64,000 bases of DNA from Phorcus lineatus. Its lineage: Eukaryota > Mollusca > Gastropoda > Trochida > Trochidae. The position numbers were made by a program, and so were the translations under genes. Location: NCBI GenBank assembly GCA_921293015.1, contig OV121088.1, positions 8,183,882 to 8,247,881 on the forward strand, in the 5' to 3' direction. The notes beneath the pieces are model-generated. The model was not told the DNA's origin. It searched no databases and saw nothing but the letters and a program-made list of their open reading frames with translations. This document shows, in pieces, positions 44,888 to 56,834 of this stretch; positions within the stretch are counted from its first letter, which is position 1; each line of letters begins with the position of its first letter.

Positions 44888-45157
44888 ATGTATATGTATT
44901 TGATTGTTATTGGTTATGTGTACTCAATCAATCAAAGGTTTATTTATGTCTCACTTTTTTACATGAAAATTACAGGTACATTAAAAAAATACAATTTGAG
45001 TAAGAGAACACAACCAATCGCTCAGCGATCTATGAGAGGCAATAACACGTTTAAAAGGAATGCATTAAGAACGTATGTACAGCTAAATTACATCAAGGGT
45101 ATAAAAGACATCTCCCTTTATATAAAATTTCATTGCAAGTTCTGGCTGTATAAAACA

Positions 45158-45340
45158 TTACAATTTCTCATAATCTTGTAAAATATTTAAATTAGGACAA
45201 TCAGTCATGCATACATTTAACAATAATTCTCTCTCAATTTCATATAAAGGCCATTTTAACAATTTATCCTCACTTTCATCGGTGCAGTTAAAACACTTTC
45301 TATCCGCCAGTGGAATGTTTTCATGTCGTCCAGATCTTCA
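45158..45340 (-). pseudogene. LINE C-terminal zinc-knuckle fragment
   Basis: Minus strand: NIPLADRKCFNCTDESEDKL, LKWPLYEIEREL..., stop at 45158-45160. The C-x2-C followed by a degraded H...C and the Y-x3-R-x2-L pattern match the C-terminus of CR1/L2-type LINE proteins, as in the plus-strand copy at 20370-21239. Confidence 0.6.
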
Positions 45341-46074
45341 GTGGGGTAACTCCGAACCTGAATTAAGCGAGGGCGCTCCTGTGAGCAGTACTTGTTAAAC
45401 AAAATATTTCAGGGGATGAAAACTGGACAGTTTGACACCCCAGAGAGTGTTTGTCATGTTTGGATTCGTTCACCCATGCTCAAAAGAAAAAACTTTAAAA
45501 CACATTATATATGCTGTAAAAACATCAGTAAATTATTTTAAGTTAGTTAAAAAATTGAGAAGGAAAGGTTTAAATTAAAGATATTTGGGTGAAATGTTTC
45601 CTTCATTTGTGCAGTAGCCCATCTTTCGCGGGGGAAAAACATAAAAAACATTACAGCAATACTAATAAAGGACATGTTTGTCCAGGTCTCACTTGATCTA
45701 AATGCACATATCTCAATTAACCAATATAGATTGAATTTGCCATCAGTATACGACTCTTCCTCAAATTCTGAAGATTAATTAGATGCCAATATGTTTCCGT
45801 GAAACTTAATTCACTTTTTAAATAGGAAACCAGAGAACGTCAGGTCACTTAGATTTCTTTAAATAGCTTATTGTCAGGACATCTTCAGAAGATGATTATT
45901 AACATAATCGTGGAAAAAGATCAAATTCCTCATTTTGCGAAAAACATTAGTTTGGTGTGTATGTACTCTGAAGCTAAAGTAGGTAGACTTGAAATGTAAC
46001 AAATGGTGGCAAATATTCCAAATGCAGATACGATTTACAAAAAGTGAAATTCGACTAATAATGAGGCGAGGTGA
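45341..46074. other. Unassigned DNA
   Basis: No feature recognised. Confidence 0.35.
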
Positions 46075-46262
46075 TGAGGATATGGGTCTGACGTTTATTG
46101 GAGGGGAAAAGCCAACAACGCTATTGTGGCTTTGCATTGCAGTGAAACCTGCAAGCATCGGTTGGAACTAGCGAGACAAAGTTGCCGGACCCCTGGCAGC
46201 ATTCGAATTCCGGATCTCTTGATTCGAAACTGAAAGCACTATCCCGCCCCTTTATAAAAGGA
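46075..46262 (-). mobile_element. tRNA-derived SINE, copy 3 (decayed)
   Basis: Minus strand: 'ggcgggatagtgctttcag' (A-box region), 'gctagttccaaccgatgctt' and 'gccacaatagcgttg'. Same body as copies 1 and 2; the tail is missing. Confidence 0.75.
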
Positions 46263-46675
46263 GAAAACAGATAAAGTTTTGAGAAAAGTTGTAGATTCAT
46301 TGAAGTTATCAACAAAAAGATTTAATGGACAAGTCTGAATTACACGAATATGAGTGAAACATTTATCACTTCGAGGTTTATTTGGTACAAGATATAAGTA
46401 AGTAAGAAAATTTACTGTTTAGAGTCGAATATATGTTTACCCCTTTTGTGCACATTATGGGGGAGATAATTACGTTCACTCCCACAAATGTCATTTGTTC
46501 TTTAAACCTTCACTTAATTTACCTCACGTTGCATGCAGCAGAGCAGGTTTTGTTTCTACTTGAATGATCTACTTAGAACTGTCCTGTTTTGATAGAAATC
46601 AATATGTTTGTTAAGGGTCTGCTTGCGTCTTCTTTCGATTGAAAAAGTACATTAACATTTACTGTAATACTGTTC

Positions 46676-46712
46676 AAAGCACGTCAAACTCCAACTCACT
46701 CACTCACTCACT
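46676..46712 (-). repeat. Repeat D start fragment
   Basis: 'gagtgagtgagtgagttgga' followed by 'gtttgacgtgctttgaac', read on the minus strand. Confidence 0.55.
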
Positions 46713-46758
46713 GCAGATGTAAACTTATGTGAACATATCTTGATGGCATTCGTTGAAT

Positions 46759-46987
46759 CATCCTGCTAAATCAGCGTAAATGAATCCGCCCTCGCTCCTT
46801 CCTTATACCCTGATCTCCTTAAAGCTAAAACCCTCGTATTGCTAGCTATCTAACCAGGCAATGAGATGACTCGCATTCAGCAACAGCGGCACAACCCGGA
46901 TGGAAAAATCCATTGAGTTCAGGCTAGTAGCTTCAAGCTTCTTAGAGAACAGGTGAGAATATCCACGAATATCGAGACACCAGCCAT
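46759..46987 (+). mobile_element. MITE-B, 5' two-thirds
   Basis: Well-preserved from CATCCTGCTAAATCAGCG through 'cctcgtattgctagctatct' to 'gtagcttcaagctt' and 'atatccacgaatatcgaga'. The 3' terminus is missing. Confidence 0.8.
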
Positions 46988-47843
46988 ATCTTGACGTTGG
47001 ATATAGTAAATGTTAAGACAGTCAAAATGGTTTCTATTGTTTAACAACAGTGAATACCACTAATGGATGAAAAGGGTGTCGTGATGTTTAAAAAGCTCAT
47101 TTGTATACGATCAATGATAATAAAATGCACTGATGTTGAACAATACTCTTGACTTAATTTTGACTCTAACCAGGGTCAGATTGCAAAATCTTATTATCTT
47201 ATTTTTATGTTACCATTTTATTTGACTTCTTTTGTCGTTTATGTATGTAACGTATTAGGCCCGAAACACGTAAGTAGTTAATACATCGCTGTATTGACCG
47301 AATCTCTGACATCTGTAGGGCCTGAATTATAAAAGACTCTTACCCCTTTACAAATCGTTTTTTGCGTTTATACAAGTTTACCGGTAATACCAGAATATAG
47401 GTTCATTTAGCAAAAGGGAGCACAGATCAATTACCCCCGTCGTTTATGCAACATTAGTCATTTGAAAAGCATGTATAGTGAGCCATACACGTTAGCAAAG
47501 GATCACTTTTGCATGGCAACTAAATTTTACTTATTGTTTTTGCCATACAGAAAGATGATCTTTCCTGTCGCGTTTGCAGTTATTTTCATGTTTATGCCCA
47601 TTTTACAGTTAGAGTGATGCTGCTAATGGTGTTATATTCAAATTCGATATTGAGGGAAAAAATGCATGCAAAGTTCTGACATTATTTTACATGTTCTTTA
47701 TTGCGTAGTGATAATTTGTCAGCGTCTTTGTCAGGGAGTCTATAATAAGTGATTCTAAAGATATGTTTTGATGTAGAAGAATAATTAGATAAGAAGAAAT
47801 CATTGGTTTTTCTTTCAAAAGTTTGTAATATTGTTCTTTTGAA
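46988..47843. other. Unassigned DNA
   Basis: No feature recognised. Confidence 0.35.
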
Positions 47844-48400
47844 CTACATGAATAACGAGCGTAAATGATTAAAGTCGTCTTTTAGAACTGATTCAACTTG
47901 TAGCAAAAGCAAAAAGGTAAACCATTTATTTGGATCTTTAAATTCATAAGACATACCACAATTATTTAAGATAGATTTGACAAATAAAGTCCAAGGATGA
48001 GCATTGATATCGTGGTTAGGATTGAAGGATATTGATAAATACAAGACTTGAGATAATTTGACGTTTTCTTTACTGCTCACTATTATATGCAAACATGACA
48101 TCATTCGTTTTGCTTATTGTATTGATAAAGGGCCTTGTCGAATTCTCCATGGCGCATCTATGATGGAGTTGAGGATTTTTAAGTGGAATTAAGCTCTAAA
48201 ATCTTCAAATGAATTTTTTCTATTATACATGTATCTTCATACCCCAATACCTAACATCCGTAAAATAAGATTGATACAACCATTGCATCAAATGCTGGTA
48301 ATAGACAGTCTAGAGGCATAGTCATACTTCTAGCTTTCTTAAGGAGACAGAACATTCTGCGATAGTTTTCATACAAACGAACATTCTTCTTATTCGATGA
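47844..48400 (-). pseudogene. LINE fragment between RT thumb and C-terminus
   Basis: Minus-strand pieces read FCLLKKARSMTMPLDCLLPA, FDAMVVSILFYGC, EDTCIIEKIHLKILEL, then (47844-48104) HPWTLFVKSILNNCGMSYEF. These correspond to the post-RT region of LINE proteins (the 'ILFYGCEVWG...IEKIHLKFLK...VKxILxxCG' pattern). Several stops and shifts. It may be the same element as the C-terminal fragment at 45158, split by nested SINE and MITE-B insertions. Confidence 0.65.
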
Positions 48401-48482
48401 AAATGTATACCTATGTAAATATAATCGTTAATTATATATCAATAAGTATCACCTACATAAACCTACATAAAATCTTTACAGC

Positions 48483-48750
48483 GGGGGTATATAGCGTTCA
48501 GTCTGTCTGTCTGTCCCAGAACTTTGTCCAGAGCATATCTCCTAAGCTATATTTATATCATGATCCCTTTTTGTGCCTTTTGAGAGTTAGACGTGCAATT
48601 GAATTTTGGTTTTTGCGCTTTCCATGGAAACATGACTACAGCAGTGTCTCAATGACAGAGTCTTTTGTCCGGACTATACCTCCTAAACCCTACATGCCAG
48701 CTTCACTTAACTTCATACACACATCACCCATGGTCCCTAGATGTGCATTT
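48483..48750 (+). repeat. Dispersed repeat ('ggtatatagcgttcagtctg')
   Basis: A block with 'tctgtctgtctgtcccagaa', 'gagcatatctcctaa' and a second diverged pass 'ttttgtccggactatacctc' with 'ctaaaccctaca'. Internally about 140-bp tandem and non-coding. Similar wording is common in marine invertebrate genomes. Confidence 0.55.
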
Positions 48751-50976
48751 TGACGGTCAAACTGACAATTAATAAGTATTATAATTACAACGCCCTTTAA
48801 AACCTATTTTCATCTTATTCTCAAGAAGTAAGAGGCCTAGATAGCTAATATTTTGTGTACAGAATCTTAAGCTGATGGGGATTCTAATTTTTTAATTTGG
48901 TGACCCTTTGATCCTAAGAAGGCCACAGGGGCAACGTCGTAACACTTATTTCCATCTTCTTTTCATGAAAGCAAAAGGCCTTAGAGGGGAAGCCTGTGTA
49001 CAGAGTTATAAGCTGATGAGGAGTGTACGTAATGGATTGTGTTATCCTTTTGCAGCTCATATGAAAACCCTGTGACCATTGATGAAATAAACTTTAGATA
49101 GCCAGATGAGCTACACAGCCAATGGCTATATTTTTAACTTAATTGGACGGGACGATGTATCATCCTATCAACAGCAAAAATGGGTATGATAGACTTTCAA
49201 ACATTAGTTTGCCACTTTCCAAGCATATGGGACGCGTGACTTGGCTGCTACACCTCTTTCAAATGTCTTTTCATTGTCATACACTCTATTTCTTTGATAA
49301 TCATGGAAGCCGAGTTGAATGGAATTAATTTCCTATCAGCACTCTCAGCAAGTTTCAAAGCCATAAACAATTTCATGAAAATGATAACCCCTCATTATAT
49401 CAAATACCATATGAAGACCGTTTCTGGTTAAATCTTTTACTAAGCCATCACAGACAAGCACTTTAAAGAGCAACAATAATATGTTAAAATCAATGTCGAC
49501 ATGAAAAGAGTCGCGTCGCCCTATCTGCACCAGTAACTCGTGTCTCCTTCAGTATGCCCAGATATCGGGTTTAATTAGCTGTCGATTTGGATTCGATTGG
49601 ATTCACCGAAGCTAAGTCGTAGGCATAAGGCTGTTTTTTAATTTAAAAGAGTTTTGATATTTGTTTATTCTGCAAAACAAGACAATATTATTTATTGAAA
49701 TTTTACGAAAAAACAACGGAATGGTTAAGATTCCAATGACGACGTAACCCTTTTGGTAGTTTATGTAGAAAGTTTGGAACAACAATTGTGGAATCAGCAT
49801 TTGTCTCCTCATGAAAATGAAAGATGATCTTTGGCATGTGTCCACCATTAATCCGTGAGTGACAATCGTAGACTGCGCAACAATACAACGTTGTCCTATA
49901 TAATCTCGTTTTCCCTTTCCTGTTGACTTTTACAGAAAATACCACATTTTAACAATCATTTTCATACACTTTGTTGGAAAAGTTAGCCCTCGCAAAGACG
50001 TACCAGGCACTACAATACTGAGAACTGGCACTGTTGACGTCGACATAATCACCATGCATTCAGCCCTTGACGGACCGTTGTCACATATAGCCGTCACCGC
50101 TGAATTTATCTAGAGGTAAGTTTCTTTTGTGAAATGTGAGCTTTTATAACAAGGCAACGGTGAATATTATATGCATTTTTGTATTGTCTATCTAAACTCA
50201 ATTATTTCACATTAACCATTTGCATTTACACTTTCATATAACGGACTGCTTGTTGCAAATAAAGCTAACCCTTTATAACCCAAAATATAAATAGACTTTA
50301 AATCAGATAAATACGTAAGTGATCGAAACGCCAATTTTGCGATCACATATTCTGCACATTCATAGTTATGTAATCGCAAGCATATTCACCGGAGAAAATG
50401 CCCAAAAGAAATCAAATCTGTGATTTATTGAAAATTTTGAGCGGTGAGCGGTTCGGTTGCACCCGATCACTTGATTGCATAGTAGTATGGCATTATGACG
50501 ACATTATCGTTGAATTATTTATTTTTGTTAACGAACAGTCTTTGAAAAACTTTCAACTGAATACGCAACACATTTTTCAAATAGCCAAATTCAAATATTA
50601 TCACAATTTTTTCACATCTAGATATACAGAATATGTATATAAAAATGGATGTTATTTGACAGTTAATCTTGATTTTATTCCATGAATAAGACAGGGTTTT
50701 GGAACAAGTGATGAGATGAATATCACAATAAATTCATATAAATGAAACCCCCAAACACACACGCTCAGTAGAAATCGGTCAAGGGTTATTGCATTGTGCA
50801 AGGACAAAATCATCAATGCCTGAGTTTGATAGAGCAAAACATTTTATACCATCTACGCATATGCTTAGTATTGAGGTTATGCGTGTGCCTTGTTGCTTTG
50901 TTCATGTTCTCTGTACCTGCAGGGCAAAAGATTATGATCTCAGGGAAGAGCGCATTTTTGGACTCTGCTTAATGCA
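48751..50976. other. Unassigned DNA
   Basis: No supported gene. 49507-49566 shares about 60 bases ('ctgcaccagtaactcgtgtc' and 'tccttc') with 54091-54150, so both are parts of a dispersed repeat. The ORF at 50398-50685 has no recognisable family. Confidence 0.35.
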
Positions 50977-51180
50977 TTAAGAGCATTTTGATCAAGTATT
51001 GAGTATTTTGGTAATCTGCTCAATAAATCCAATAGGACAGGTACCTACATTAAAACTATATCAAGAGTATTTGGATCTCTCTCTCATCAAAACTGTATTA
51101 AAGCACTTGGATCAAATATTGAGTATTTTGGTACTTTGCTTAATGAATCCAATGGGACAGGCATCTACATAAAAACTGTT
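50977..51180 (+). repeat. Tandem duplication (period about 123 bp)
   Basis: 'attgagtattttggta' and 'aatccaatgggacaggcatc' segments occur twice, at about 50985-51055 and 51108-51178. Confidence 0.8.
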
Positions 51181-52392
51181 TTTAGCAATACTCACAACTT
51201 TAATGATAATATTATCAATCTTGAAAAAAGCAAAAACGAAATACCAGGACACTAATATTTTTGACTAAGCAAACACTTTCAAAATATCAGGTCTTTCATA
51301 CCTCTTTGAATGAATAACGAAAAGTCTTTAGCCCACACTAGAAAGTGAAAAAGACTCTAAAATGAACGAGAATTTCGAAAGATATTATTGACTTTTCCTT
51401 AATCATGTTAAATTTGATGGCATGCATAGGCTGTGAAGAACAGTTTATCTGCGACAAAAGGAAAGGGACATAACCGCCCCCTACTTTGACGTCATCATAG
51501 ACATGATATGACGTCTAATGCGTTTGAAAATAAAACCATTAGTACATCGAGGTGAACACATTGTCATCTGGAACCAGAATAATTTTAATATCTTTTTATC
51601 TTTAGCAACCCTGCAGTTTTAATGGGAATATTTAATGTTGTCAAACTGCAGGTTGCCAGTACAATACCTTAAAGTAATGCAATAAATCAAGTTTATAGAA
51701 AAAATAAAACAACAGCATTAATATGAAGAATAATGTCAGAACAGTTCACTTACGAGTACCACAGCTACTATGAAAATGTTGGAACAATGTCAATTTCTAA
51801 ATTTCATACGCAACAGGCTTGTGTTTTGCATAAACACCTTTATGACTTCATTGTCATTTTTTGACATATAGACCTTGTGCAAGAGATGTCATCAGTTATT
51901 ACGGCGCCATATTGGTACTGAACCAAACCGAAAGTCGTGAAGATATGTTGTTCTAATCCTGTTAAAGGTCTTCAAGATGTACATCTGGAAGACCAATTAT
52001 GTTAATATTTGACCCTCTTTTACACTCTTTTGTGAACCGAACTTTAAATTAACGGCTGATACGATTTTCCTTTATTTTTTCATGACTGCTAAAAAATCAC
52101 CAAATGTGTCGTGCCCGAATTCTTTAATTCGATCTGGTTCGTAAGTTACCTCCCTTCAAAACCTGCCTTGCTGAGTCAAATCATCGTGGACCGTCGAATT
52201 CCTTGGCTGATTTTTAATTGTATATCTCCATTTTTCGAAAATTCTTTCAATGAATTAAGATGAGAAACGCTCATTCGATGGAAACCAAAGTTACGTTATT
52301 GACTGATCTTTGTATTTCACAATGCAATATCACTGGAACAAGTCAGTCCCTTTAACTAACCTTGCTTTAAGTAACTTCAAACGAGGAAGATT
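51181..52392. other. Unassigned DNA
   Basis: No feature recognised. Confidence 0.35.
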
Positions 52393-52580
52393 TGAGTGAG
52401 TGAGTAAGTTGGAGTTTAACGTGCTTTGAACAATATTTCAGTTATTAAACACGTGGATGACAAGCACCCAAAAGAGAGTGGACGGATCAGGGGAAAAGGG
52501 ATCGACAGGATGAGGGAAAAGACGGAAAGAAAGGCATAGTGAGAGATAGAAAGCAGGTTTTAGAAGGACTCAAATTGCCC
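52393..52580 (+). repeat. Dispersed repeat D, best copy
   Basis: Starts 'gagtgagtgagtaagttgga', then 'gtttaacgtgctttgaaca', 'aaacacgtggatgacaagca', 'agagtggacggatcagggga' and 'gaaagcaggttttagaagg'. Occurs independently at 4452, 38089, 42676, 44151 and 46676, and inside all MITE-A copies. Confidence 0.75.
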
Positions 52581-53190
52581 GGAATAACATACACAATATA
52601 TGATCCTTCACATTGCTTTGTTTCAAAATACTGTTACCAATACACTCCTCCTCTCCAATCCATTAAATATGCCCTTGTGACCGCCAAGTGTGCCCTTTAT
52701 AAGGCTTGTCTTGTTTTCACATACATCAACTGTTACCTGACCTTATTCTTAAACTGATCTTGACTATTACCGGGATCCTGTTACAAAACCAATAGTCTTT
52801 ATTCGTGTTTTAAGTTTGATTAATTTCTTGTCTTGTTTATATCTGTAACAAATTAGACTCTTAACACGTAAATAGTTAATAAATTGCTATATTGACATAG
52901 TAATTGGCATCTGTATTTACATACATAAAATTCATCCATTTACAGGTTGTTTCGTCAGACAGTACAGTCGACTTAAAGATGCATATAATTGGTTTGACAT
53001 CGATACGAGCCATTTTGTCATATAAACTAATCTAACCTTAATCAGAAATAAGATATTTACATGTTTTCATTTTATTCAGTCAGTATTTGAAATCAGTGAC
53101 AGCGTTTGAAATATTTGCCCCAAGCTCCATACTCATGCCACAACCCCGAAGAAAGAGTAACTGCCTTCAATTACATTTGTACCATTTCCT
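52581..53190. other. Unassigned DNA
   Basis: No feature recognised. Confidence 0.35.
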
Positions 53191-53414
53191 GCTAAATCAG
53201 CGTATATAAATCCGCCCTCGCTCCATCCTAATTCCCTGATCCCATTCGGGTTAAATCCCTCGCATTTCTAGCTATCTAACCCACCGATGAGACGACTCGC
53301 ATTCAGCAACAACGGCACAACCCGGATGGAAAAATCCGTTGAGTTCAAGCTCGTAGCTTCAAGCTCCTGAATTAACGCCATTTCCTTGGCTGAAAAAATA
53401 ACAGGTGGGCATAG
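53191..53414 (+). mobile_element. MITE-B, 5' two-thirds
   Basis: 'tcctgctaaatcagcgtata' onward to 'gaaaaaataacaggtgggca'. Stops where the MITE-C fragment begins. Confidence 0.8.
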
Positions 53415-53479
53415 CCATCGATATAACACCATTAAGGAAGTTTGACATATTTTACCCAAACAACATACTCTATGCCCCT
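53415..53479 (+). mobile_element. MITE-C 3' end fragment
   Basis: 'gaagtttgacatatttta' to 'catactctatgcccct', followed by TTAA (53480-53483). Confidence 0.7.
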
Positions 53480-53483
53480 TTAA

Positions 53484-54591
53484 TTGAGATTATTGGTAGT
53501 TACTTGATTGTTATATCCAATATATGAAGTTGTCTTGATCTTAGTTAAAAACCGAAGGTGGATCATTTTTAGTAATACACGAGTGATGTCAAAAGAAATG
53601 GGACATATCCGGTAAACATTATGAGCGACGACCAATCAAACTGCAACATGTGGTAGCCATTTGTGCCAAGGTGGATACTTTGAGCGTCAAAATCGGTGGT
53701 CAGTCGATTTGCTATAATGACAATAAAGAATTGGTAGTTTCCATGAATCATCATCGATCGGTTATCAACGATCAATGTTTATATTGATACCACGTTTAAG
53801 TCAATTGCACGTCTAGTAAGCGTAGCCAGTGGCCACGAAGTAACTTGCCTTTGATTTTCTCAATCTCATTTCAGTCATATCACTGATTCGTTCCCTTGGC
53901 TTATTATGAATATCAAATGCAGTGACCAGTGACAACCCAAAATAAGCCCAGGGAAAATCAATTATTTGATTTAAATGAAGACGTCGAAATAAGAGGCTCG
54001 AATTTTTTTTGGAGCGCAACCATCTTTAAACAACCATCAACCGTCTACATTTTAATAAGGGCAGGTGTAAAAGTAACACTCTATGCAAACAGCCTGTCGC
54101 CCTAACTGCACCAGTGACTTGTGTCTCCTTCGGTACACTCAGGTGTCTAATGTGTTGTCAGGTCGGATTAACTTAGTTATATCTTACAAGACAGTTGTCT
54201 TGCTGGAAGTAAGTCTGTGATAGCAAGCTATGAAAATAACCGTAAAAATAACTGACATTCGAATTTAAATATAAATATCAGTTTTCCAGACAACAATCTT
54301 ACTGAACGGAATTGATTTTTTATAAACAATGCGTCAAATAAAATTCTGTACTCTTTTATCACATTCGTGAACTACTTGAGAGGGTATAAAGTACTAGATT
54401 TGAATTTTTCATAGAGAGTGACCTTTCAGTAAGATGATTTTTACATTATTGAGTAACACATGGATCATAACGAAAAGATAGTACTGTGGATAAGGAAGTA
54501 GAAGGTTCTTCATAATGTACTTATACCATCACCAACTAAGAAGGAGAGGCTATATAACGTAAAGCTTGTCATTCCATCCGCCCGAACATCC
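53484..54591. other. Unassigned DNA
   Basis: Minus-strand ORFs (53569-53775, 53813-54019) have no recognisable family. Shared repeat with 49507 noted above. Confidence 0.35.
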
Positions 54592-54595
54592 TTAA

Positions 54596-55059
54596 AGGGC
54601 CACAGTGCATGTTATGTCAAACTTCATAAATTGTGTTATGTTATTGAGAAGTAGTGGTTGTTTCAGAAAATCAGAATCCTAATGCTAATCATTTCAGTAT
54701 ATTGACAATAAGCGGGTTAATGTCGTGATTTGTGATCGAAAACAGGACAGTGGCGCGCGTCAATGCTTCAAACGTAATTTGGAATCTTACTGACAGCAGA
54801 CAACAAAGACAAACATTGGTTGATAGTGTTAAGTAGGTCTTTTAACTAATATACACGTTAAATGGACACATAAATACGAAATATTACCATTCATAGGGAC
54901 CTTTCCGGGTATCAATGAAAACAAGAAAATATAAAAAAAATTATTTTAGAGATAACAATGCAACTATAGGGAGTCGATTTTCCCTTAACTCATGTCATAA
55001 GGTATTTTGAATCTTAATAACGCCAAATTAAAAAAACATGAAACATACTCTGTGTCATT
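54596..55059 (-). mobile_element. MITE-C copy, TTAA flanks, opposite orientation
   Basis: Ends AGGGCCACAGTG and CTCTGTGTCATT, with TTAA at 54592-54595 and 55060-55063. The internal 'acaggacagtggcgcgcgtc' is the reverse of the block in the 28326 and 30087 copies. Confidence 0.8.
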
Positions 55060-55063
55060 TTAA

Positions 55064-56364
55064 TCAGTGCAACTCATGTTAATTTTCAATTATGAATATG
55101 CAATCAGCTGAGTATTTAAAGTTTACTAGAAAAGTTTCTTCTACATTGTGTACATACTTGTGAAAAAATTGTCACCATGAATGTATTTGATGATGAAATA
55201 ATTCCGCTTAAAAGAAATTTATCTTCGAACAGTCAATCTGCTTATTTTTAAAAAATCTGTCATTTTTACTCTGCCTTTACATCTCCAGAAGCTTTTGTCA
55301 GAAACCCTTGCTATCTAACATATTTATTCTCTTCATTGTTCATATGTTACTCAAATGACTCCAGATCTTTACTTCAAATGATACCTTGATTTACAAACTT
55401 TCGGTGGGGATACATGTTCATGAGATCTGCTCAATATTATCGTATTAATGATGTTGTGAGTCTAAAAAACATATTCTATACATCACAATTGTAAATTATC
55501 AAATTTGACGCCATTGATCAGCACCGCACTCACCACACTCACAATCAGTACTTTGAAATTTGATTTAAAAATATTTTTATCACTATCATCCAAGTTTTCT
55601 AGAAAACAGTACATTTGCTGTTTTGTAAGTTAATTCGAAAGGAATTTGTTGTGGAATTAACCTGAAAGGCGATGAAAACATTCTTCAACTAAAGCGAAAT
55701 TATCACAATCTTTCTAGCAAATTGTACCCAGCCTTGCACTTTTTACAATATTTCGATCTGGTTATTTAAGCGATAAAATGTTCACTTTACTGGCATCGGA
55801 GTAGACAATTGAGTTTGTCGTTTTCTAATGGAATGACCAATTTAGAACCTTGTTGAATGACATAAATGTACTGGGTCGAGACCAATAAACATGTAAATAA
55901 TTATTTCAAGTCTGCCTTGGGTTCAATAAGAACACTAACCAATATTGAGGATCTTGTAACGTGTTTAGGTTCTCTTGTATAATCGTATTAATGTAAAAAA
56001 AAAAGACAAAAATCGCAAAAGAAAAAGAAAAAGATAAAATCACATTCCTGAGAACAGGTTCTTATCATTTTAGAAAACTTTAGGAATAGAAATACCGAGA
56101 TTATGAATTATATATTTTTTTTGCGTTCCCTTGTGTTCAAATGATTATCATCAACTGAGGTTTTGCATGGAAGATGTAGTTGAGATGAGTTGAAATATAT
56201 TCTGCTTTTGTATAATCATGGATCAAAGCAAATTATGGCGCTTATAAGTAGATTCTGACAACTTCATAACAGGCAATTTTGCATCATTCTGAATTCTGTA
56301 TTCGATGAACAATGCTGTTATGAGAACGTAATAACAGTTGTAGATTGCATAACATTCCTGTATG
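55064..56364. other. Unassigned AT-rich DNA
   Basis: No feature recognised. Confidence 0.35.
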
Positions 56365-56620
56365 GCAGGGTGAGAAAAAAGTTCTTATTGGCCTCGGCCA
56401 GAGATATATATCTTTGGCTGAATCTGTAAAGTGTCTGACTCCCACCCGGAGATCCCGGGTTCGGATCCCGTTGTTTCAACACACCTTTGCCCGTCCCCAT
56501 ACAGCCTATTTTGTCACAGACCTCCAGTAACGGAACAACATGAATGTGTTGAGGGGGTCTGCCTGGTCTCTTGTATATTTATGAGACCATTTGGGTCAAT
56601 TTGAAGCAAGAGCTGTGCCT
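56365..56620 (+). mobile_element. Second type of tRNA-derived SINE
   Basis: Head with A-box-like 'tggctgaatctgtaaagtg' and B box 'gggttcggatcccg', followed by an unrelated body ending near 'gcaagagctgtgcc'. Different from the SINE at 6850 and 18540. Confidence 0.55.
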
Positions 56621-56625
56621 ACAGG

Positions 56626-56630
56626 ACCCG
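56626..56630 (+). other. Target-site duplication, left (ACCCG)
   Basis: Identical to 63756-63760 immediately outside the right terminus of the 7.1-kb element. Confidence 0.85.
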
Positions 56631-56834
56631 TGTTACGACGTAAATTGTAATAAAACGTGAATTGTAACACTTGCAGCAAATTGTAATAAAACTTGACGTA
56701 AATTGTAATAAAAACGTAAATTGTAATAAAACTTGGCGTAAATTGAAATACGCATATTGTAATAAAACTTGACGTAAATTGTAATAATCTTTACTTGCGG
56801 TAAAATGTAACACTTATTTACGTAAATTATAACA
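56631..56834 (+). repeat. Left TIR of the Ginger1-like element
   Basis: Composed of repeated 'cgtaaattgtaataaaa' units with variants such as 'gcagcaaattgtaataaaac' and 'gcggtaaaatgtaac'. Inverted partner at the right end in the same unit order. Confidence 0.9.

Noticed and set aside
50398-50685. 95-codon ORF
   Set aside because: Starts with a plausible Met, but the composition (Phe, Tyr, Asn, Ile) fits random AT-rich DNA and no family is recognised.
53569-54019. Minus-strand ORFs with membrane-protein-like composition
   Set aside because: Hydrophobic residues follow from AT richness; no conserved motif or splice structure could be made out.
56619-56834. ORFs across both TIRs of the 7.1-kb element (also 63525-63755)
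   Set aside because: They arise from tandem 'cgtaaattgtaataaaa' motifs, not from a conserved protein.
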